Notes: generated by a model from the sequence alone, not told the origin. DNA of 64,000 nt from Desulfobacterium sp. (GCA_016342325.1 JAEINR010000005.1:1-64000); one strand, 5' to 3'; shown: positions 37,941 to 47,500, counted from the first letter of the stretch. Numbers and translations: made by a program.

Positions 37941-38567
37941 TTATTTGATTGCCTGGAGCAGGCTATCCACTCCCAGGCGGGCAACTAAATGGCCGGACCG
38001 TTCCCCTTTTTTGGCATTGTCGCAATAGTAACCCAGACATTTCCCGACTAACTCAATCACTGCTTCATCGCTCAGTTTGTCTGCGATCACATCCCCGATG
38101 CGCGGTCTGCCTGCCGCATTTCCGCCGAAGATCAGGGTCCACCCGGATTTTTTGGCAAAAAGTCCCAGGTCCCGGACATATCCTTCACAGCAGTTGAAGG
38201 CGCACCCTGAAACCGCCACCTTCACTTTTCCAGGTACTGCAAGGTCTGCAAATACGTTTTGGATTTTTTTCCCCATTTCCAGGGTATCTCCCTTTGCAAA
38301 GCTGCAAAGGGGTGAGCCGGCACATGCCTGGACATTGTGCATGCCTATTTTGGCGTGGGCAGGGGCTGAAGGAAGGCTGCCACCGAGTTCCTCCATGATC
38401 AAGGGCAGGTCATCCGGGTTCGCCCCCAGCATTTTCAGGTGCTGGCCAGTGGTTATTTTCAGGGTTTCGACCTTGTATTTTCTGGCAACCTGTGCCATTT
38501 TTTCGAGCTGATCCGGTGATACGATCCCCATGGGGGTTCCTGGAAGATTGGGTGTGTTTATTTTCAA
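37941..38567 (-). CDS. Small assimilatory-type siroheme sulfite reductase
   Basis: 208 aa. The ferredoxin-like half-domain (residues 1-65, including ARKYKVETLKITTGQHLKML) leads into the sirohaem/4Fe-4S domain with CAGSPLC (C-x5-C) and SGCAFNCCEG (C-x3-C). These are the four cysteines that bind the cluster coupled to sirohaem. Length and motif spacing fit the 24-kDa low-spin sulfite reductase of Desulfovibrio (about 218 residues). That protein has assimilatory-type activity, but its physiological role is unsettled. The start is TTG at 38567 with GGAG seven bases upstream; no ATG fits. It stands alone. Sirohaem is also the feedstock of the Ahb haem pathway encoded at 58064-61333. Confidence 0.85.
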   Translation of the reverse strand: MKINTPNLPGTPMGIVSPDQLEKMAQVARKYKVETLKITTGQHLKMLGANPDDLPLIMEELGGSLPSAPAHAKIGMHNVQACAGSPLCSFAKGDTLEMGKKIQNVFADLAVPGKVKVAVSGCAFNCCEGYVRDLGLFAKKSGWTLIFGGNAAGRPRIGDVIADKLSDEAVIELVGKCLGYYCDNAKKGERSGHLVARLGVDSLLQAIK

Positions 38568-38730
38568 TCTGTTTCTCCAATGTGTCTCATTGTTTGTTCC
38601 TAATTTTCAAAAAGGCTAATCTATCACAAAATATCCGATTGAGGGTACCAGAAATATAGGGGAGGGCACATTTGTCCAGATCCGCCTTGATCATGGCCCA
38701 ATGAATGGGTAGCTTTCATCTGGCTTTTTT

Positions 38731-41700
38731 TTAGTCTGCTGATTTCACACAGACCCGATTTCGCCCTTTTCGTTTTGCCTCGTACAGGGCTTTGTCTGCG
38801 CTTTCGAGTAATCCTTGGGGCGGAGTGACCCCGTCACGGGTTGGGGAGAGAGTGGCTACACCGAGGCTCACGGTAACGTAATCATAGCGTTCGGAGCGGG
38901 TGTGCGCGATGGCTTCCTGTTCAACGTTCTTCCGAATCTGTTCTGCCACCCGCTTGGCACCTTGTTGGTCCGTGTTCGGCAGGATCATAACAAATTCTTC
39001 CCCCCCGTATCTGGCAGCCAGGTCTGACGGACGTCCGGCATGGACGGCAAACAGATGCGCCACCCGGCGTAGGCAGTCGTCACCGATCTGGTGTCCATAG
39101 GTGTCGTTGTACAGCTTAAAAAAATCAATATCCATCATTATCAGCGAGAGGGGTTGTTCTTTCCGCTTCATGCGCTGCCATTCTGTTTTGAGGACATGGT
39201 CAAAATGTCGGCGGTTGGAAATACCGGTCAGGCCGTCCACCTGGGTTAATCGTTCCAGCTTTTCGTTGGCTTTTTCCAATGCTGCCGTTCGTGCGGCAAC
39301 CCGGTCTTCCAGTGTGTGGGAGTACTCCATGAGTTGCTCATACAGGCGTGCGTTTTCCAAAGAAACCAAGGCATGGCCGACAAAAATGTCCAGCACTTCC
39401 AGACGGGTGCTTTCAAAGATCCCAGTCATTTTTGTGTGTTCAAGGTACACCACCGCAGAGAGCTTGCCTTTTCTTAAGGCCGGATAGGCCATGACGGAAA
39501 GGGGCTTGTACTTTCGAATGTAAGGATCCTTACCGTAGACACGGTCTTGATGGGGATTTTCAACAATCAACGGTTTCTGATTCCGGGCTGCATTGCGGAT
39601 AAGGCCCATGGGCAGGTTGGCGTATTCCGTCAGGGACAGCGGTTTTTCCAATGCGGTTGGTGTCGCTCCGGAGCAGTGGGTGCGCACAAGCAGCCCATCA
39701 CTACCTGGGTCTGCATCTGTTTCCATGAAAATGATGCGTTCCGCACCAATGTTTTCCATAAGCACAGCCATGGTTTTTTCAAGGAGCCTGTCTGAATCCA
39801 TTTCAGTGGAGAGTACTTTGACCGATTTAAAAATACTGCCCACATCAAGTGCCCTGGTGGTTGTTTCTGAGATGGACAGAGACGCCGTTCGGTCCCAGTG
39901 CCACGATTTTCCGGCAGAAGGGCCGGGAAGGGAGCCTTTGAATCGGGTTGCCAGGTGTTGCCCCAGCCCGTGGGCTCCCCACGATTGGCTGTGCATAATG
40001 GCTTCGCCCAAGTAAAGGCCGGCCAGTTTGGGATTATGGGTTGTGCTGTAGAATTTACCGGCCTGGAGATAAATGAGAATGAGGTCATTTAAGGCACCGT
40101 TGGCCTGGGCTTGTTGAATCGCTTTGTCAAAAAGTACACGGGCATTGGCGGCATCACTTGTCCTGTGGGCCAGCTCTGCCTGGACAAGCGTTACCCTGTG
40201 ACCATGGTTCATGGGGGCACTTTCAGCCATGGGGATAAGCGCTTCAAGACAGGATCGTGCATCATTCAGGTGCTGGTTTGCCTGTTGTGTGCCGGCGGTT
40301 GGGTACTGGTCCAAAGAAATAAGTGCTTTGAATTGGAACAGGAAAGGCACAATGTATAGCCCGCCCACACTGTGCAGATATTTTTCTGCTTCAAGAATGT
40401 CATGGAGCGCTTCATCGTTATGGTCAAAAAGAAATCCGAGAATGGCTCGATTCAGGTAAAAAACAAAGAGCCCGGTCTGGTTGTCCCATGCTTTGAGTTC
40501 AGACAAGACCTTCTCTTCATCCATGATTTTGCCGGAGAGCCGCCACGGCTCGGCAACGTTTTCCCTTAAATTCACCATATGCTGTCCGTAGCAGCGGAGG
40601 AAATGTTGCTGGGATTGCTGGTTCAGTGCACGGATACTTGCCATGGTTTTGTCAAAGGAGTGTTCAAGGTCAGCCAGGGGATATCCCGTGAACAGTTCAT
40701 TATACCATGCGCAGTGAATTGCCGATGCCGCAAAGGCCTGATCCCCGGATTTAAGGCCCCAGTGATAGGCTTCTCTTAATGGGGGAATGCTCAGCCGAAT
40801 ATCCCGCTTCCAGTGGAGGGCGCAGTTGTGGGCAACCAGGAGTGTTTTGCAGCGGTGTTGGTCGGCACTGAAACGATCCAGCACCTTTAAAGAAAGTTCT
40901 CCAAGGGCATGGCCCATTTTATATTGCCCCATGGCGCAGGAAATAAGTCCCATAAGTGCAAAGGCCACACTGGATTCCGGACAAAGCCCTTTCGTGAGAG
41001 AGAGGCGTACCTGCTCCACAACCATCAGCGGTAGCAAGAGGGGGGCGGCAAGGTAGACGGCATCGGACGCCTCTGCAATCAGACCCATGACAGAAAGGGC
41101 GTCCAGATCTGTGGTCTCCGCTTTTTTAGCAAGGGTCTGGAAATTCACATTGCCGAGTTCTTCAAGTATACCGCTTACTGCCGTAGCGACGTCTTGCTCG
41201 GTGGGTTTCAGAGGGAAGTAAACCCCGTAGTCCCCAAGGGCCTCGGTGACAATTTCAATGGCAGTGTGTGTTTGTGCTGAGGCATGGTGCTGGCGGAGCC
41301 GTACCAGTTGAATCTCAAAGAGATCATGGAAATCACGGGCATGGTCGAGGACTTGGTTGCACAACTTCAGGCACTGGTCTCCATTACCGGAAAGGTTCGC
41401 TGCCTCGGCTGCCTGGGAGAAGAGGGTGATTGTTGAGGCATAGTCCCTCTCCCATAGGCCAGAGGGATTGAGCGCTTTCCCAAGGGAGAGTGCCTGGGTA
41501 TAAAAATCGTGGGCTTTGTTAAAGGCAGATGTTTCCATGGCGGTTTTTGCGGCCCTGATATTCAGTGAGAGAAGTGCTTCTAACGCCTGCCCATGCATGG
41601 GCTTCTCGCTCTGATTCTGGTGGTATGCGGCATTGAAGACTTGTGCCGGACTGCTTTGTTCATTCAATGCTGAAGATAGGTATTGTCCGGCTTTATGGTG

Positions 41701-43755
41701 GGTGGTGCGTTTAAGCTGATCGCTTAAAGACGAATGCAAGGCTTCCTGAATGCGGTCATGGGCAAAGTCGAGATGGTCGTTATTGGATAAAATGAGGATT
41801 CTTTCTGCCAGGGCCGGATAGAGTCGTTTTTCGCATTCATCCTGGGAAAGATCCGCAATGGCGGCCAATAGCGGTTGGGTGAAATGATGGCCGAGACAAG
41901 AAGCAACGCCCAAAAGCCCACGGGTTTTGCCGGGCAACTGGGAGAGGCGATGTTCCATAAAATGGACCACATTATCCGCCACAGGCAGGCCATGGATTTT
42001 TTCAATATTCCAGCGCCACTTACCGGTTGGCCCATGGAAGAAAATCAACCCATCCCCAGAGGCGCTGAGCAGCAGTTGGGTGGCAAAAAAAGGATTGCCC
42101 CCTGACTTTGCATATATTTCTTTGGCAAGGGACAGGGTTCCTTCGGTGTTGGGCAGGCAATCGTTAACCAGTGTGCCGATATCCTTACGGGTCAAGGCAT
42201 CAATGTGGATTTCTGAGAAAACAGGGCTATTTTTAAGTCCTGAATACACGCCCTGGAAAGCCGTTTTTTCGGCATTTTCCATATCCCGGAATGCGCCGAC
42301 AAGCATGACATGGGGACACAGGGTTTCATCGGCCAGAAGCGTGAACAAGGTGCGGGACCCAAGATCCATCCACTGACAATCATCTATAAATAAAACCAAC
42401 GGTTTGAGCTGGTTTGAAATGCAACCAAGGAATTTACGAACAGCATAGGCAAAGCGGTGGCGTGCTTCTTCACCGTGGAGGATGGCGGGTTTAGGTAATG
42501 GACCTGTGATGAGTTCCAGCCCAGGTAAGGCCTGACCGAGCACCCCGCCCACACCACCCAGGGCGTGTAATAATTCATCCCGCCAGAACTTAAGTTTTGT
42601 TTCGTCCTCTGCCAGAATCCATTGACAAATTTGGTGAAAGGCTTCGATAAAAGCTTGATGGGGTTGGTCATTTTGGAATTGGTCAAATTTCCCGTCGCAA
42701 AAAAGTCCCTTACTGCGAGCCACTGGCCGGAACAGCTCATGAACCAATGTTGTTTTTCCCGAACCGGATAAACCGGATACTGCGACAACCTGTTTTTGGC
42801 CTTTGCTTGCGAGATCGTATGCAGCCAGCAGCTTTTGCCGTGTTTCCTCCTGCCCATAGCGCTTATGGGGGATACGAAAAACCGTGGAAATATCTTCTTG
42901 TCCAAGGGGGAATCGGGGAATCTTTTCGGACTTACTGAAGTGGTCCCGACAGGTCTGCAGATCCGCCAGTAATCCGAGGCAGGACTGGTAGCGGTCATCT
43001 GTGTTTTTCGCCATCAGCTTTGTCAATATCGCTGCAATTGCCGAAGGTATATCCGGGCGGAATGGTTTAAGCGCTGCAGGAGGCTTGGCAATATGGGCAT
43101 GGACCAGCTCCAGGGAATCTTCACCGGAAATAGGGCGTTGACCGGTAAGGATCTCAAAAAAGGTAATGCCCAGTGCATAGAAATCCGCCCGGTTATCAAC
43201 AGCGCAATTCATCCGCCCGGTCTGTTCCGGTGCCAGATAAAAAAGTGTGCCTGAAAGCGTGTTGTGGTGGTTAAAGTGCTGGCTGCTTTCAAAATTAAAC
43301 GGAGCGGAAATGCCGAAATCAATGAGTAGCGTTGTTCCCGACTGTGGCAGAAACAAAATGTTTGAAGGGTTGATATCCTTGTGCACAAGACCTGCACCAT
43401 GGACTTCGGACAGGGCGGTGACCGTTTGTATCGCCACAGAGAGGAAGTCTTTAACGGAAAAGCGGCCAAAGGAATTATGACAGGTCAGATCATAACCGTT
43501 GGAATCGGCCATAATAATGACGGGTGTCTCATCCAGGTATTCCAGTGCCAGTGCCTCTGGGGAGCAGGTGTTCGGGAGAGTGGATATGCGTTGAAATTCC
43601 CGCCTCAAATTGCGGTCTCTTTCAGAATTTATCGGAGCGTGTTTTAGCTTTTTTAGAATCACACGGGTTCCGTCATCCCTGACCGCCCGGTGGACCTGAG
43701 TCTGTTCGCTCTCGTAGAGAAGCGTCGTTTCTGTATACCGTTGCTGTCCCTGCAT
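38731..43755 (-). CDS. Ser/Thr kinase-ATPase-GAF-GGDEF hybrid sensor
   Basis: 1674 aa. Residues 1-275 form a Hanks-type Ser/Thr kinase with Lys35/36, GLVHKDINPSN (about 122-132) and DFG at 146-148. An AAA_16/NACHT-like ATPase follows with Walker A GLSGSGKTT (about 328). A long TPR-like helical middle (about 650-1290), a GAF domain (about 1320-1480), a coiled coil (about 1480-1505) and a C-terminal GGDEF domain complete it. The GGDEF part has ARYGGEEF and the inhibitory-site motif RPSD at standard spacing, so cyclic-di-GMP synthesis and product inhibition both look possible. Related kinase/ATPase/GAF proteins often end in a histidine kinase; here it is a diguanylate cyclase. AGAGG precedes the ATG at 43755, which is preferred over GTG at 43770. 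It is a single-gene unit. Confidence 0.85.
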   Translation of the reverse strand: MQGQQRYTETTLLYESEQTQVHRAVRDDGTRVILKKLKHAPINSERDRNLRREFQRISTLPNTCSPEALALEYLDETPVIIMADSNGYDLTCHNSFGRFSVKDFLSVAIQTVTALSEVHGAGLVHKDINPSNILFLPQSGTTLLIDFGISAPFNFESSQHFNHHNTLSGTLFYLAPEQTGRMNCAVDNRADFYALGITFFEILTGQRPISGEDSLELVHAHIAKPPAALKPFRPDIPSAIAAILTKLMAKNTDDRYQSCLGLLADLQTCRDHFSKSEKIPRFPLGQEDISTVFRIPHKRYGQEETRQKLLAAYDLASKGQKQVVAVSGLSGSGKTTLVHELFRPVARSKGLFCDGKFDQFQNDQPHQAFIEAFHQICQWILAEDETKLKFWRDELLHALGGVGGVLGQALPGLELITGPLPKPAILHGEEARHRFAYAVRKFLGCISNQLKPLVLFIDDCQWMDLGSRTLFTLLADETLCPHVMLVGAFRDMENAEKTAFQGVYSGLKNSPVFSEIHIDALTRKDIGTLVNDCLPNTEGTLSLAKEIYAKSGGNPFFATQLLLSASGDGLIFFHGPTGKWRWNIEKIHGLPVADNVVHFMEHRLSQLPGKTRGLLGVASCLGHHFTQPLLAAIADLSQDECEKRLYPALAERILILSNNDHLDFAHDRIQEALHSSLSDQLKRTTHHKAGQYLSSALNEQSSPAQVFNAAYHQNQSEKPMHGQALEALLSLNIRAAKTAMETSAFNKAHDFYTQALSLGKALNPSGLWERDYASTITLFSQAAEAANLSGNGDQCLKLCNQVLDHARDFHDLFEIQLVRLRQHHASAQTHTAIEIVTEALGDYGVYFPLKPTEQDVATAVSGILEELGNVNFQTLAKKAETTDLDALSVMGLIAEASDAVYLAAPLLLPLMVVEQVRLSLTKGLCPESSVAFALMGLISCAMGQYKMGHALGELSLKVLDRFSADQHRCKTLLVAHNCALHWKRDIRLSIPPLREAYHWGLKSGDQAFAASAIHCAWYNELFTGYPLADLEHSFDKTMASIRALNQQSQQHFLRCYGQHMVNLRENVAEPWRLSGKIMDEEKVLSELKAWDNQTGLFVFYLNRAILGFLFDHNDEALHDILEAEKYLHSVGGLYIVPFLFQFKALISLDQYPTAGTQQANQHLNDARSCLEALIPMAESAPMNHGHRVTLVQAELAHRTSDAANARVLFDKAIQQAQANGALNDLILIYLQAGKFYSTTHNPKLAGLYLGEAIMHSQSWGAHGLGQHLATRFKGSLPGPSAGKSWHWDRTASLSISETTTRALDVGSIFKSVKVLSTEMDSDRLLEKTMAVLMENIGAERIIFMETDADPGSDGLLVRTHCSGATPTALEKPLSLTEYANLPMGLIRNAARNQKPLIVENPHQDRVYGKDPYIRKYKPLSVMAYPALRKGKLSAVVYLEHTKMTGIFESTRLEVLDIFVGHALVSLENARLYEQLMEYSHTLEDRVAARTAALEKANEKLERLTQVDGLTGISNRRHFDHVLKTEWQRMKRKEQPLSLIMMDIDFFKLYNDTYGHQIGDDCLRRVAHLFAVHAGRPSDLAARYGGEEFVMILPNTDQQGAKRVAEQIRKNVEQEAIAHTRSERYDYVTVSLGVATLSPTRDGVTPPQGLLESADKALYEAKRKGRNRVCVKSAD

Positions 43756-44028
43756 ATATCCTCTAATCACCTGAAAGAATCAAAAAAACAAACTGTAACT
43801 GTGATTATGCCGGATCACAGTTGCCACGAGTATACTTGAAATACACTGAAATTAACAGTTTTTCGCCTTCAAATGAAAAAGAAGAGAAAAAATATATCGC
43901 AAACCTTCGCACTTTAATGGTAAACTCTGATCCTAATACCGTTTTATACAAGGAAATTCATTGCTTAAAATATGCTTGATTCCCAAAAGCGATTGGTCTA
44001 GGAAATAACCGTTAATATGGAGGAGCAA

Positions 44029-45114
44029 ATGAATAAAAATATCCCCGGTATCGGCCAGGACGCACCGGATTTTGAAGTGCTGACGTCAGATGGTAGAACA
44101 TTCAAACTCAGTGATGCGCTTAACTCCGGCAGCAATGTTAAACTGATGTTTTACCGGGGACACTGGTGACCCTTTTGCATCCGCCAGTTGGCGGAAATAC
44201 AAAAGAACCATGACACCTATGAAACGTTCAATACCAAGGTTTTTGCGATTTCGACGGATTCGCCGAAACAATCTGATAATATAACTAAAAAAATGAATTT
44301 CTCATTAACGCTTCTCTGTGATGAAGACAGAAAGGTTGTTGATTTATTTAACCTCAGAAACCCTTTTGAGCATGGGGGCATTGCCTATCCGGCAACGTTC
44401 ATTATCTCTCCGGAAGGCATAATCTGTTATCGATCTTTAGATGGCACAGCCAGTCGTGTTGACCTGACGGACGAGCTGTCTTTCCTGGAACAGCTCCATG
44501 GGGATGCCGGCCACACAATGAAGACAGGACCGAAAAAATCATGGATCATTCCATCGCCTAAAGATAATTGGCGAATGTCAATGAATATGATTTCCCAAGG
44601 AAGCGTTGCAGACTGGAAACACTTTCTTTTATTCCCGGTGAATATGCTCAGAATTCTGGGAAGCAAAGTAAAAACGGGTAAACAAAACATAATAATCACC
44701 CAGGAATTCAACGCCCCGGTTGAAACTGTTTTTAACCTTTTAACAGATCATGAAGAGTTCGGTCGAATATTAAATGCAAAAATCAAACGGGTGATAGATA
44801 GTCAGGACGAAAATAAAAATGGCCTGGGGTCGGTCAGGCGGATCCAGGCTTTTCCAGCGCCTGCCTTTGAAGAATCCGTTATCACCTTCGAGGCAAATCA
44901 GCTGATGGAATATACGGTCAGCAAAGGAAGTCCCATAAAAAACCACAGGGGGCGAATGGAATTTGCAGATGATCAAGGCAAAACCAGGCTCACGTATCGT
45001 GTGGATTTCGAACCGAAACTGCCATTTTTTCTCCTGGGTTCTATTATAAAAATAGCCATTGAAAAACCCATTCAAGCCGGATTGAAGCGGTTATCTGCCC
45101 GGTTCGAACCTTGA
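44029..45114 (+). CDS. Selenocysteine-containing peroxiredoxin fused to SRPBCC domain
   Basis: 361 aa if the in-frame TGA at 44167-44169 (codon 47) is read as selenocysteine. The ATG at 44029 has GGAGG upstream and is in frame with the open sequence on both sides of the TGA. Residues 5-160 fit the AhpC/TSA peroxiredoxin family: GQDAPDFEVLTSDGRTF, LMFYRGHW-U-PFCIRQL, VFAISTDSP, ATFIISPEGII. The TGA replaces the catalytic cysteine of the usual WCPFC motif, giving U-x-x-C with Cys50. A hairpin right after the TGA resembles a bacterial SECIS. Residues 218-361 look like an SRPBCC/START-type hydrophobic ligand-binding domain, an unusual partner. No signal peptide is seen, so it should act in the cytoplasm against peroxides. 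The alternative, a nonsense mutation in a pseudogene, is less likely because both halves are otherwise intact. Confidence 0.85.
44170..44205 (+). promoter_or_regulatory. SECIS-like hairpin after the in-frame TGA
   Basis: Directly after the TGA, an outer stem CTTTTG/CAAAAG (44172-44177 with 44200-44205) and an inner stem TCCGCC/GGCGGA (44180-44185 with 44190-44195) enclose the four-base loop AGTT. The loop begins 16 bases after the TGA and has G as its second base. Both features are reported for bacterial SECIS elements, which recruit SelB. Folding was done by eye. Confidence 0.7.
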
Positions 45115-45135
45115 TGAATGATACAACCACAGTTC

Positions 45136-46365
45136 CTATCCGTTCAGCCTTTTCATCAGGTAATCCACCATTTTTTCAGTGCCTTCCGAATCTTCCGAGC
45201 CCTTCGGGCTGTTTACCTGTTTCCACTCAATACCCGCCGGCCTGCCGCCCTTTCGTTTCATGTGGTTGACCATGGAAGGATGTGCATAGATGTTTTCTTG
45301 GATGAACAGGGGCATTGCCGGCGTATCAAAAAAACCGCCATCATCCCACATCAACCAGACAAAACCTTTGTTGATCAATGACCGTCTTTGGGTTAATCCG
45401 GCGGTAATGCCACCATCAAAAAAGCCTGTTTCAAATTCCCTGTTGTACAACAGCCAGGCATATGCGAGCATCTCATGGGCAAATAAGTCGGTTGAAGCAA
45501 GTACCAGTCCATTTTCAGGTTCTGTTACATGGCCGTTATCCGGCCCGAAAGTTGACAGAACTTTTCGTCCTGATGAGACCGTCAATCGTAATTTTGATGA
45601 AATGGAAGGAATGCTGCTGATCTCTTCATACATGGCGTAAAAGTCATCTCCGCCACGATGGAAGGCTTTTCGGCTGTCCTCCCTTAAAAAACCGACGCCT
45701 GTTTTAAATCCGGAGGTGATATCCCCCATGACATGGGAGCTGACCCGGGTAAGATAAATCAGATGATCTGCATTCTTAATTGCGGTTGTTATCATAACAG
45801 GCGCTTTCCAGTGATGGCTGCCTGCCGGATACTCCGGTATAAAAGCGTCATACCCGGATTCTTCAAAAAAGAGGGCTTCGGCGGTGTTCTGCTGTATGAC
45901 ATCGAGCAGTCCCGATTGCCTGCAACACTCCCTGGACGCACCTTTCTTTTTTTTATTTGTCCAGTGAACCTGCTCGATTCCACTGGAGTCGCCGACCACA
46001 ATTCTGCCGGCGCCTTTTTCACGCAAAAGGCGTATCAGTGACGCCAGGGACCATGGATCACTGGTTGCAGGATACGGATTCCCAGAGTTGAGTGTCAGCT
46101 TGATAAGTACGGAATCGCCCTTTGATAACCAAGCAAAATCCGTTGAAGCTTCAATCGTCTGTTTAAAGAGATCATAGGCATTATCAACATCTCCCTTGGG
46201 TACCCAGGCACTGGCCACCTTGGGCGTCCACGATTCTGCCACAGGCATCCCATCAACAATGCCCTCCATACCAGTCATGCGATGGGCACAGGCTGGAACC
46301 ACTGCTGCACAACCCGCCATACCCGATAATTTTAAAAAATCCCTTCGTGACCATTGAGTGTTCAT
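45136..46365 (-). CDS. DUF362 protein with Tat signal
   Basis: 409 aa. It opens SRRDFLKLSGMAGCAAVVPAC, a twin-arginine signal followed by a cysteine that may be a lipobox. The body matches DUF362: VLIKLTLNSGNPYPATSDPW, GRIVVGDSSGIEQ and HHWKAPVMITTAIKNADHLIYL. These proteins are often annotated as uncharacterised iron-sulfur or Tat-exported proteins; the function is unknown. The Tat signal implies folding, perhaps with a cofactor, before export. The stop converges with that of the selenoprotein gene 21 bases away. AAGGAGC precedes the ATG. Confidence 0.8.
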   Translation of the reverse strand: MNTQWSRRDFLKLSGMAGCAAVVPACAHRMTGMEGIVDGMPVAESWTPKVASAWVPKGDVDNAYDLFKQTIEASTDFAWLSKGDSVLIKLTLNSGNPYPATSDPWSLASLIRLLREKGAGRIVVGDSSGIEQVHWTNKKKKGASRECCRQSGLLDVIQQNTAEALFFEESGYDAFIPEYPAGSHHWKAPVMITTAIKNADHLIYLTRVSSHVMGDITSGFKTGVGFLREDSRKAFHRGGDDFYAMYEEISSIPSISSKLRLTVSSGRKVLSTFGPDNGHVTEPENGLVLASTDLFAHEMLAYAWLLYNREFETGFFDGGITAGLTQRRSLINKGFVWLMWDDGGFFDTPAMPLFIQENIYAHPSMVNHMKRKGGRPAGIEWKQVNSPKGSEDSEGTEKMVDYLMKRLNG

Positions 46366-46511
46366 AAAGAAATAGCTCCTTATCTGGTTTGTGCCCAGGG
46401 GTGTCGCCCTGAATCAAATCAAGGCCAATAACAGTTTAACTTCCTAACGTTGAGTTTCGCGTTATTTTGGCAAGAGACTTAAAAAACGTTGTTGGTTCCG
46501 GCTTGTTCAGG

Positions 46512-47108
46512 TTAAGTAACGATGAGATCGGAGACCGTAGCTGAAAGCGTTTCGGTGAATCCGGAATAGAAGTGGTCTGCGCCTTCCAGGACCACGAGGT
46601 TGCTTTCTTGATCCAGACGCTCCATGAGCGGTTTGACCAATGTTGGCGGGGCAAGCTCGTCAAAGGAGCCGGTTACGGCGGAAACCGGGCAGTCCATGGA
46701 GCCTGCTTCTGAAAAATCCATGAATGCCACCGGCGGGGAGACCAGGAGTACCCGGCTTACGTCCGGGCATTGGGTGTGGGCATTGACCCAGGCGCCGAAG
46801 GAGTAGCCTGCAAGCCATGGCTCCCGGATACCAAGTTCCTTAAGATGGTCAAGGGCGAATTCCAGGTCCTGGATCTCACCCCGGCCGTTGTCAAACCTGC
46901 CCGTGCTTGTGCCGACGCCCCTGAAGTTAAACGTAAGGGTCGTAAAGCCCTTTTTCTGGAACGCCCCTTGGATGATGGAGACCACGGGGTTGTCCATGTC
47001 ACCGCCGTACAGGGGATGGGGATGGGTGATCACCACTCCCTGTACCGGCGATTGAATTATAAGCCTTGCCTCAAGGGTGAGGGGGCCGGCTGTTATCTCT
47101 TTTTCCAT
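46512..47108 (-). CDS. Alpha/beta hydrolase
   Basis: 198 aa. The nucleophile elbow GYSFG (Ser about residue 106), an acidic residue in VTGSFDELAP and a histidine in EGADHFYSG form a catalytic triad. The N-terminal VVITHPHPLYGGDMDN is typical of the short alpha/beta hydrolase group often annotated as CocE/NonD- or dienelactone-hydrolase-like. The substrate is unknown. The gene follows yebG with a gap of 18 bases and GAGGAGGGG upstream of the ATG, so it is part of the ftsY-yebG transcript. Confidence 0.8.
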   Translation of the reverse strand: MEKEITAGPLTLEARLIIQSPVQGVVITHPHPLYGGDMDNPVVSIIQGAFQKKGFTTLTFNFRGVGTSTGRFDNGRGEIQDLEFALDHLKELGIREPWLAGYSFGAWVNAHTQCPDVSRVLLVSPPVAFMDFSEAGSMDCPVSAVTGSFDELAPPTLVKPLMERLDQESNLVVLEGADHFYSGFTETLSATVSDLIVT

Positions 47109-47126
47109 GGCGCCCCTCCTCCAGGG

Positions 47127-47489
47127 TCAGGCTGCGGCCTTTGAAGCAGAAGGCTTCTTTTGGGAACCCTTGGGTTTTGGTTCTGATTTCTGGACAGCTT
47201 TTTTCTTTCCAGGGGCGCGTTCCTTTGGTTTATCCTCCGGAGCGGTTCTCGCCGTTGGCGGTTTTGCTCCCCTGAGAAGGGCGTTGACCGTATCACGCTC
47301 CTGGGCCAGGAGCAGGGAGATTTTTTCGCTCTGATCATCATCCAATTTGATGTCGCTGGCCCTGAGGAAGGCAGATAGATTGTCTGCTATATCGAGCATT
47401 TTGTCATGGGCGTCGGCTTCTTTTTTTGTCGCAAATGTCATTTTTTCGACTCCGTTTCTGACGACGATGTATTGAACAACTACTGCCAT
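47127..47489 (-). CDS. yebG: YebG family protein
   Basis: 120 aa. The first 75 residues follow E. coli YebG closely in pattern: MAVVVQYIVVRNGVEKMTF, ATKKEADAHDKMLDIADNLS and LLLAQERDTVNALL. The tail (about 76-120) is Lys/Pro/Ala-rich, as in nucleic-acid-associated proteins, and longer than usual. In E. coli yebG is induced by DNA damage through LexA, but its function is unsettled. Here it sits 11 bases behind ftsY with its own GAGGAG site, so it lacks a private promoter unless one lies within ftsY. I see no clear LexA box upstream of it. Confidence 0.85.
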   Translation of the reverse strand: MAVVVQYIVVRNGVEKMTFATKKEADAHDKMLDIADNLSAFLRASDIKLDDDQSEKISLLLAQERDTVNALLRGAKPPTARTAPEDKPKERAPGKKKAVQKSEPKPKGSQKKPSASKAAA

Positions 47490-47500
47490 GGTCTACTCCT

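Noticed and set aside
38815-43647. Rightward frames inside the large kinase gene
   Set aside because: Shadows of a single continuous 1674-residue coding sequence on the other strand.
44188-45114. Gene starting at 44188 as an independent CDS
   Set aside because: It starts at a TTG inside a conserved peroxiredoxin segment and lacks a ribosome site; the frame continues upstream through the TGA to a proper start at 44029.
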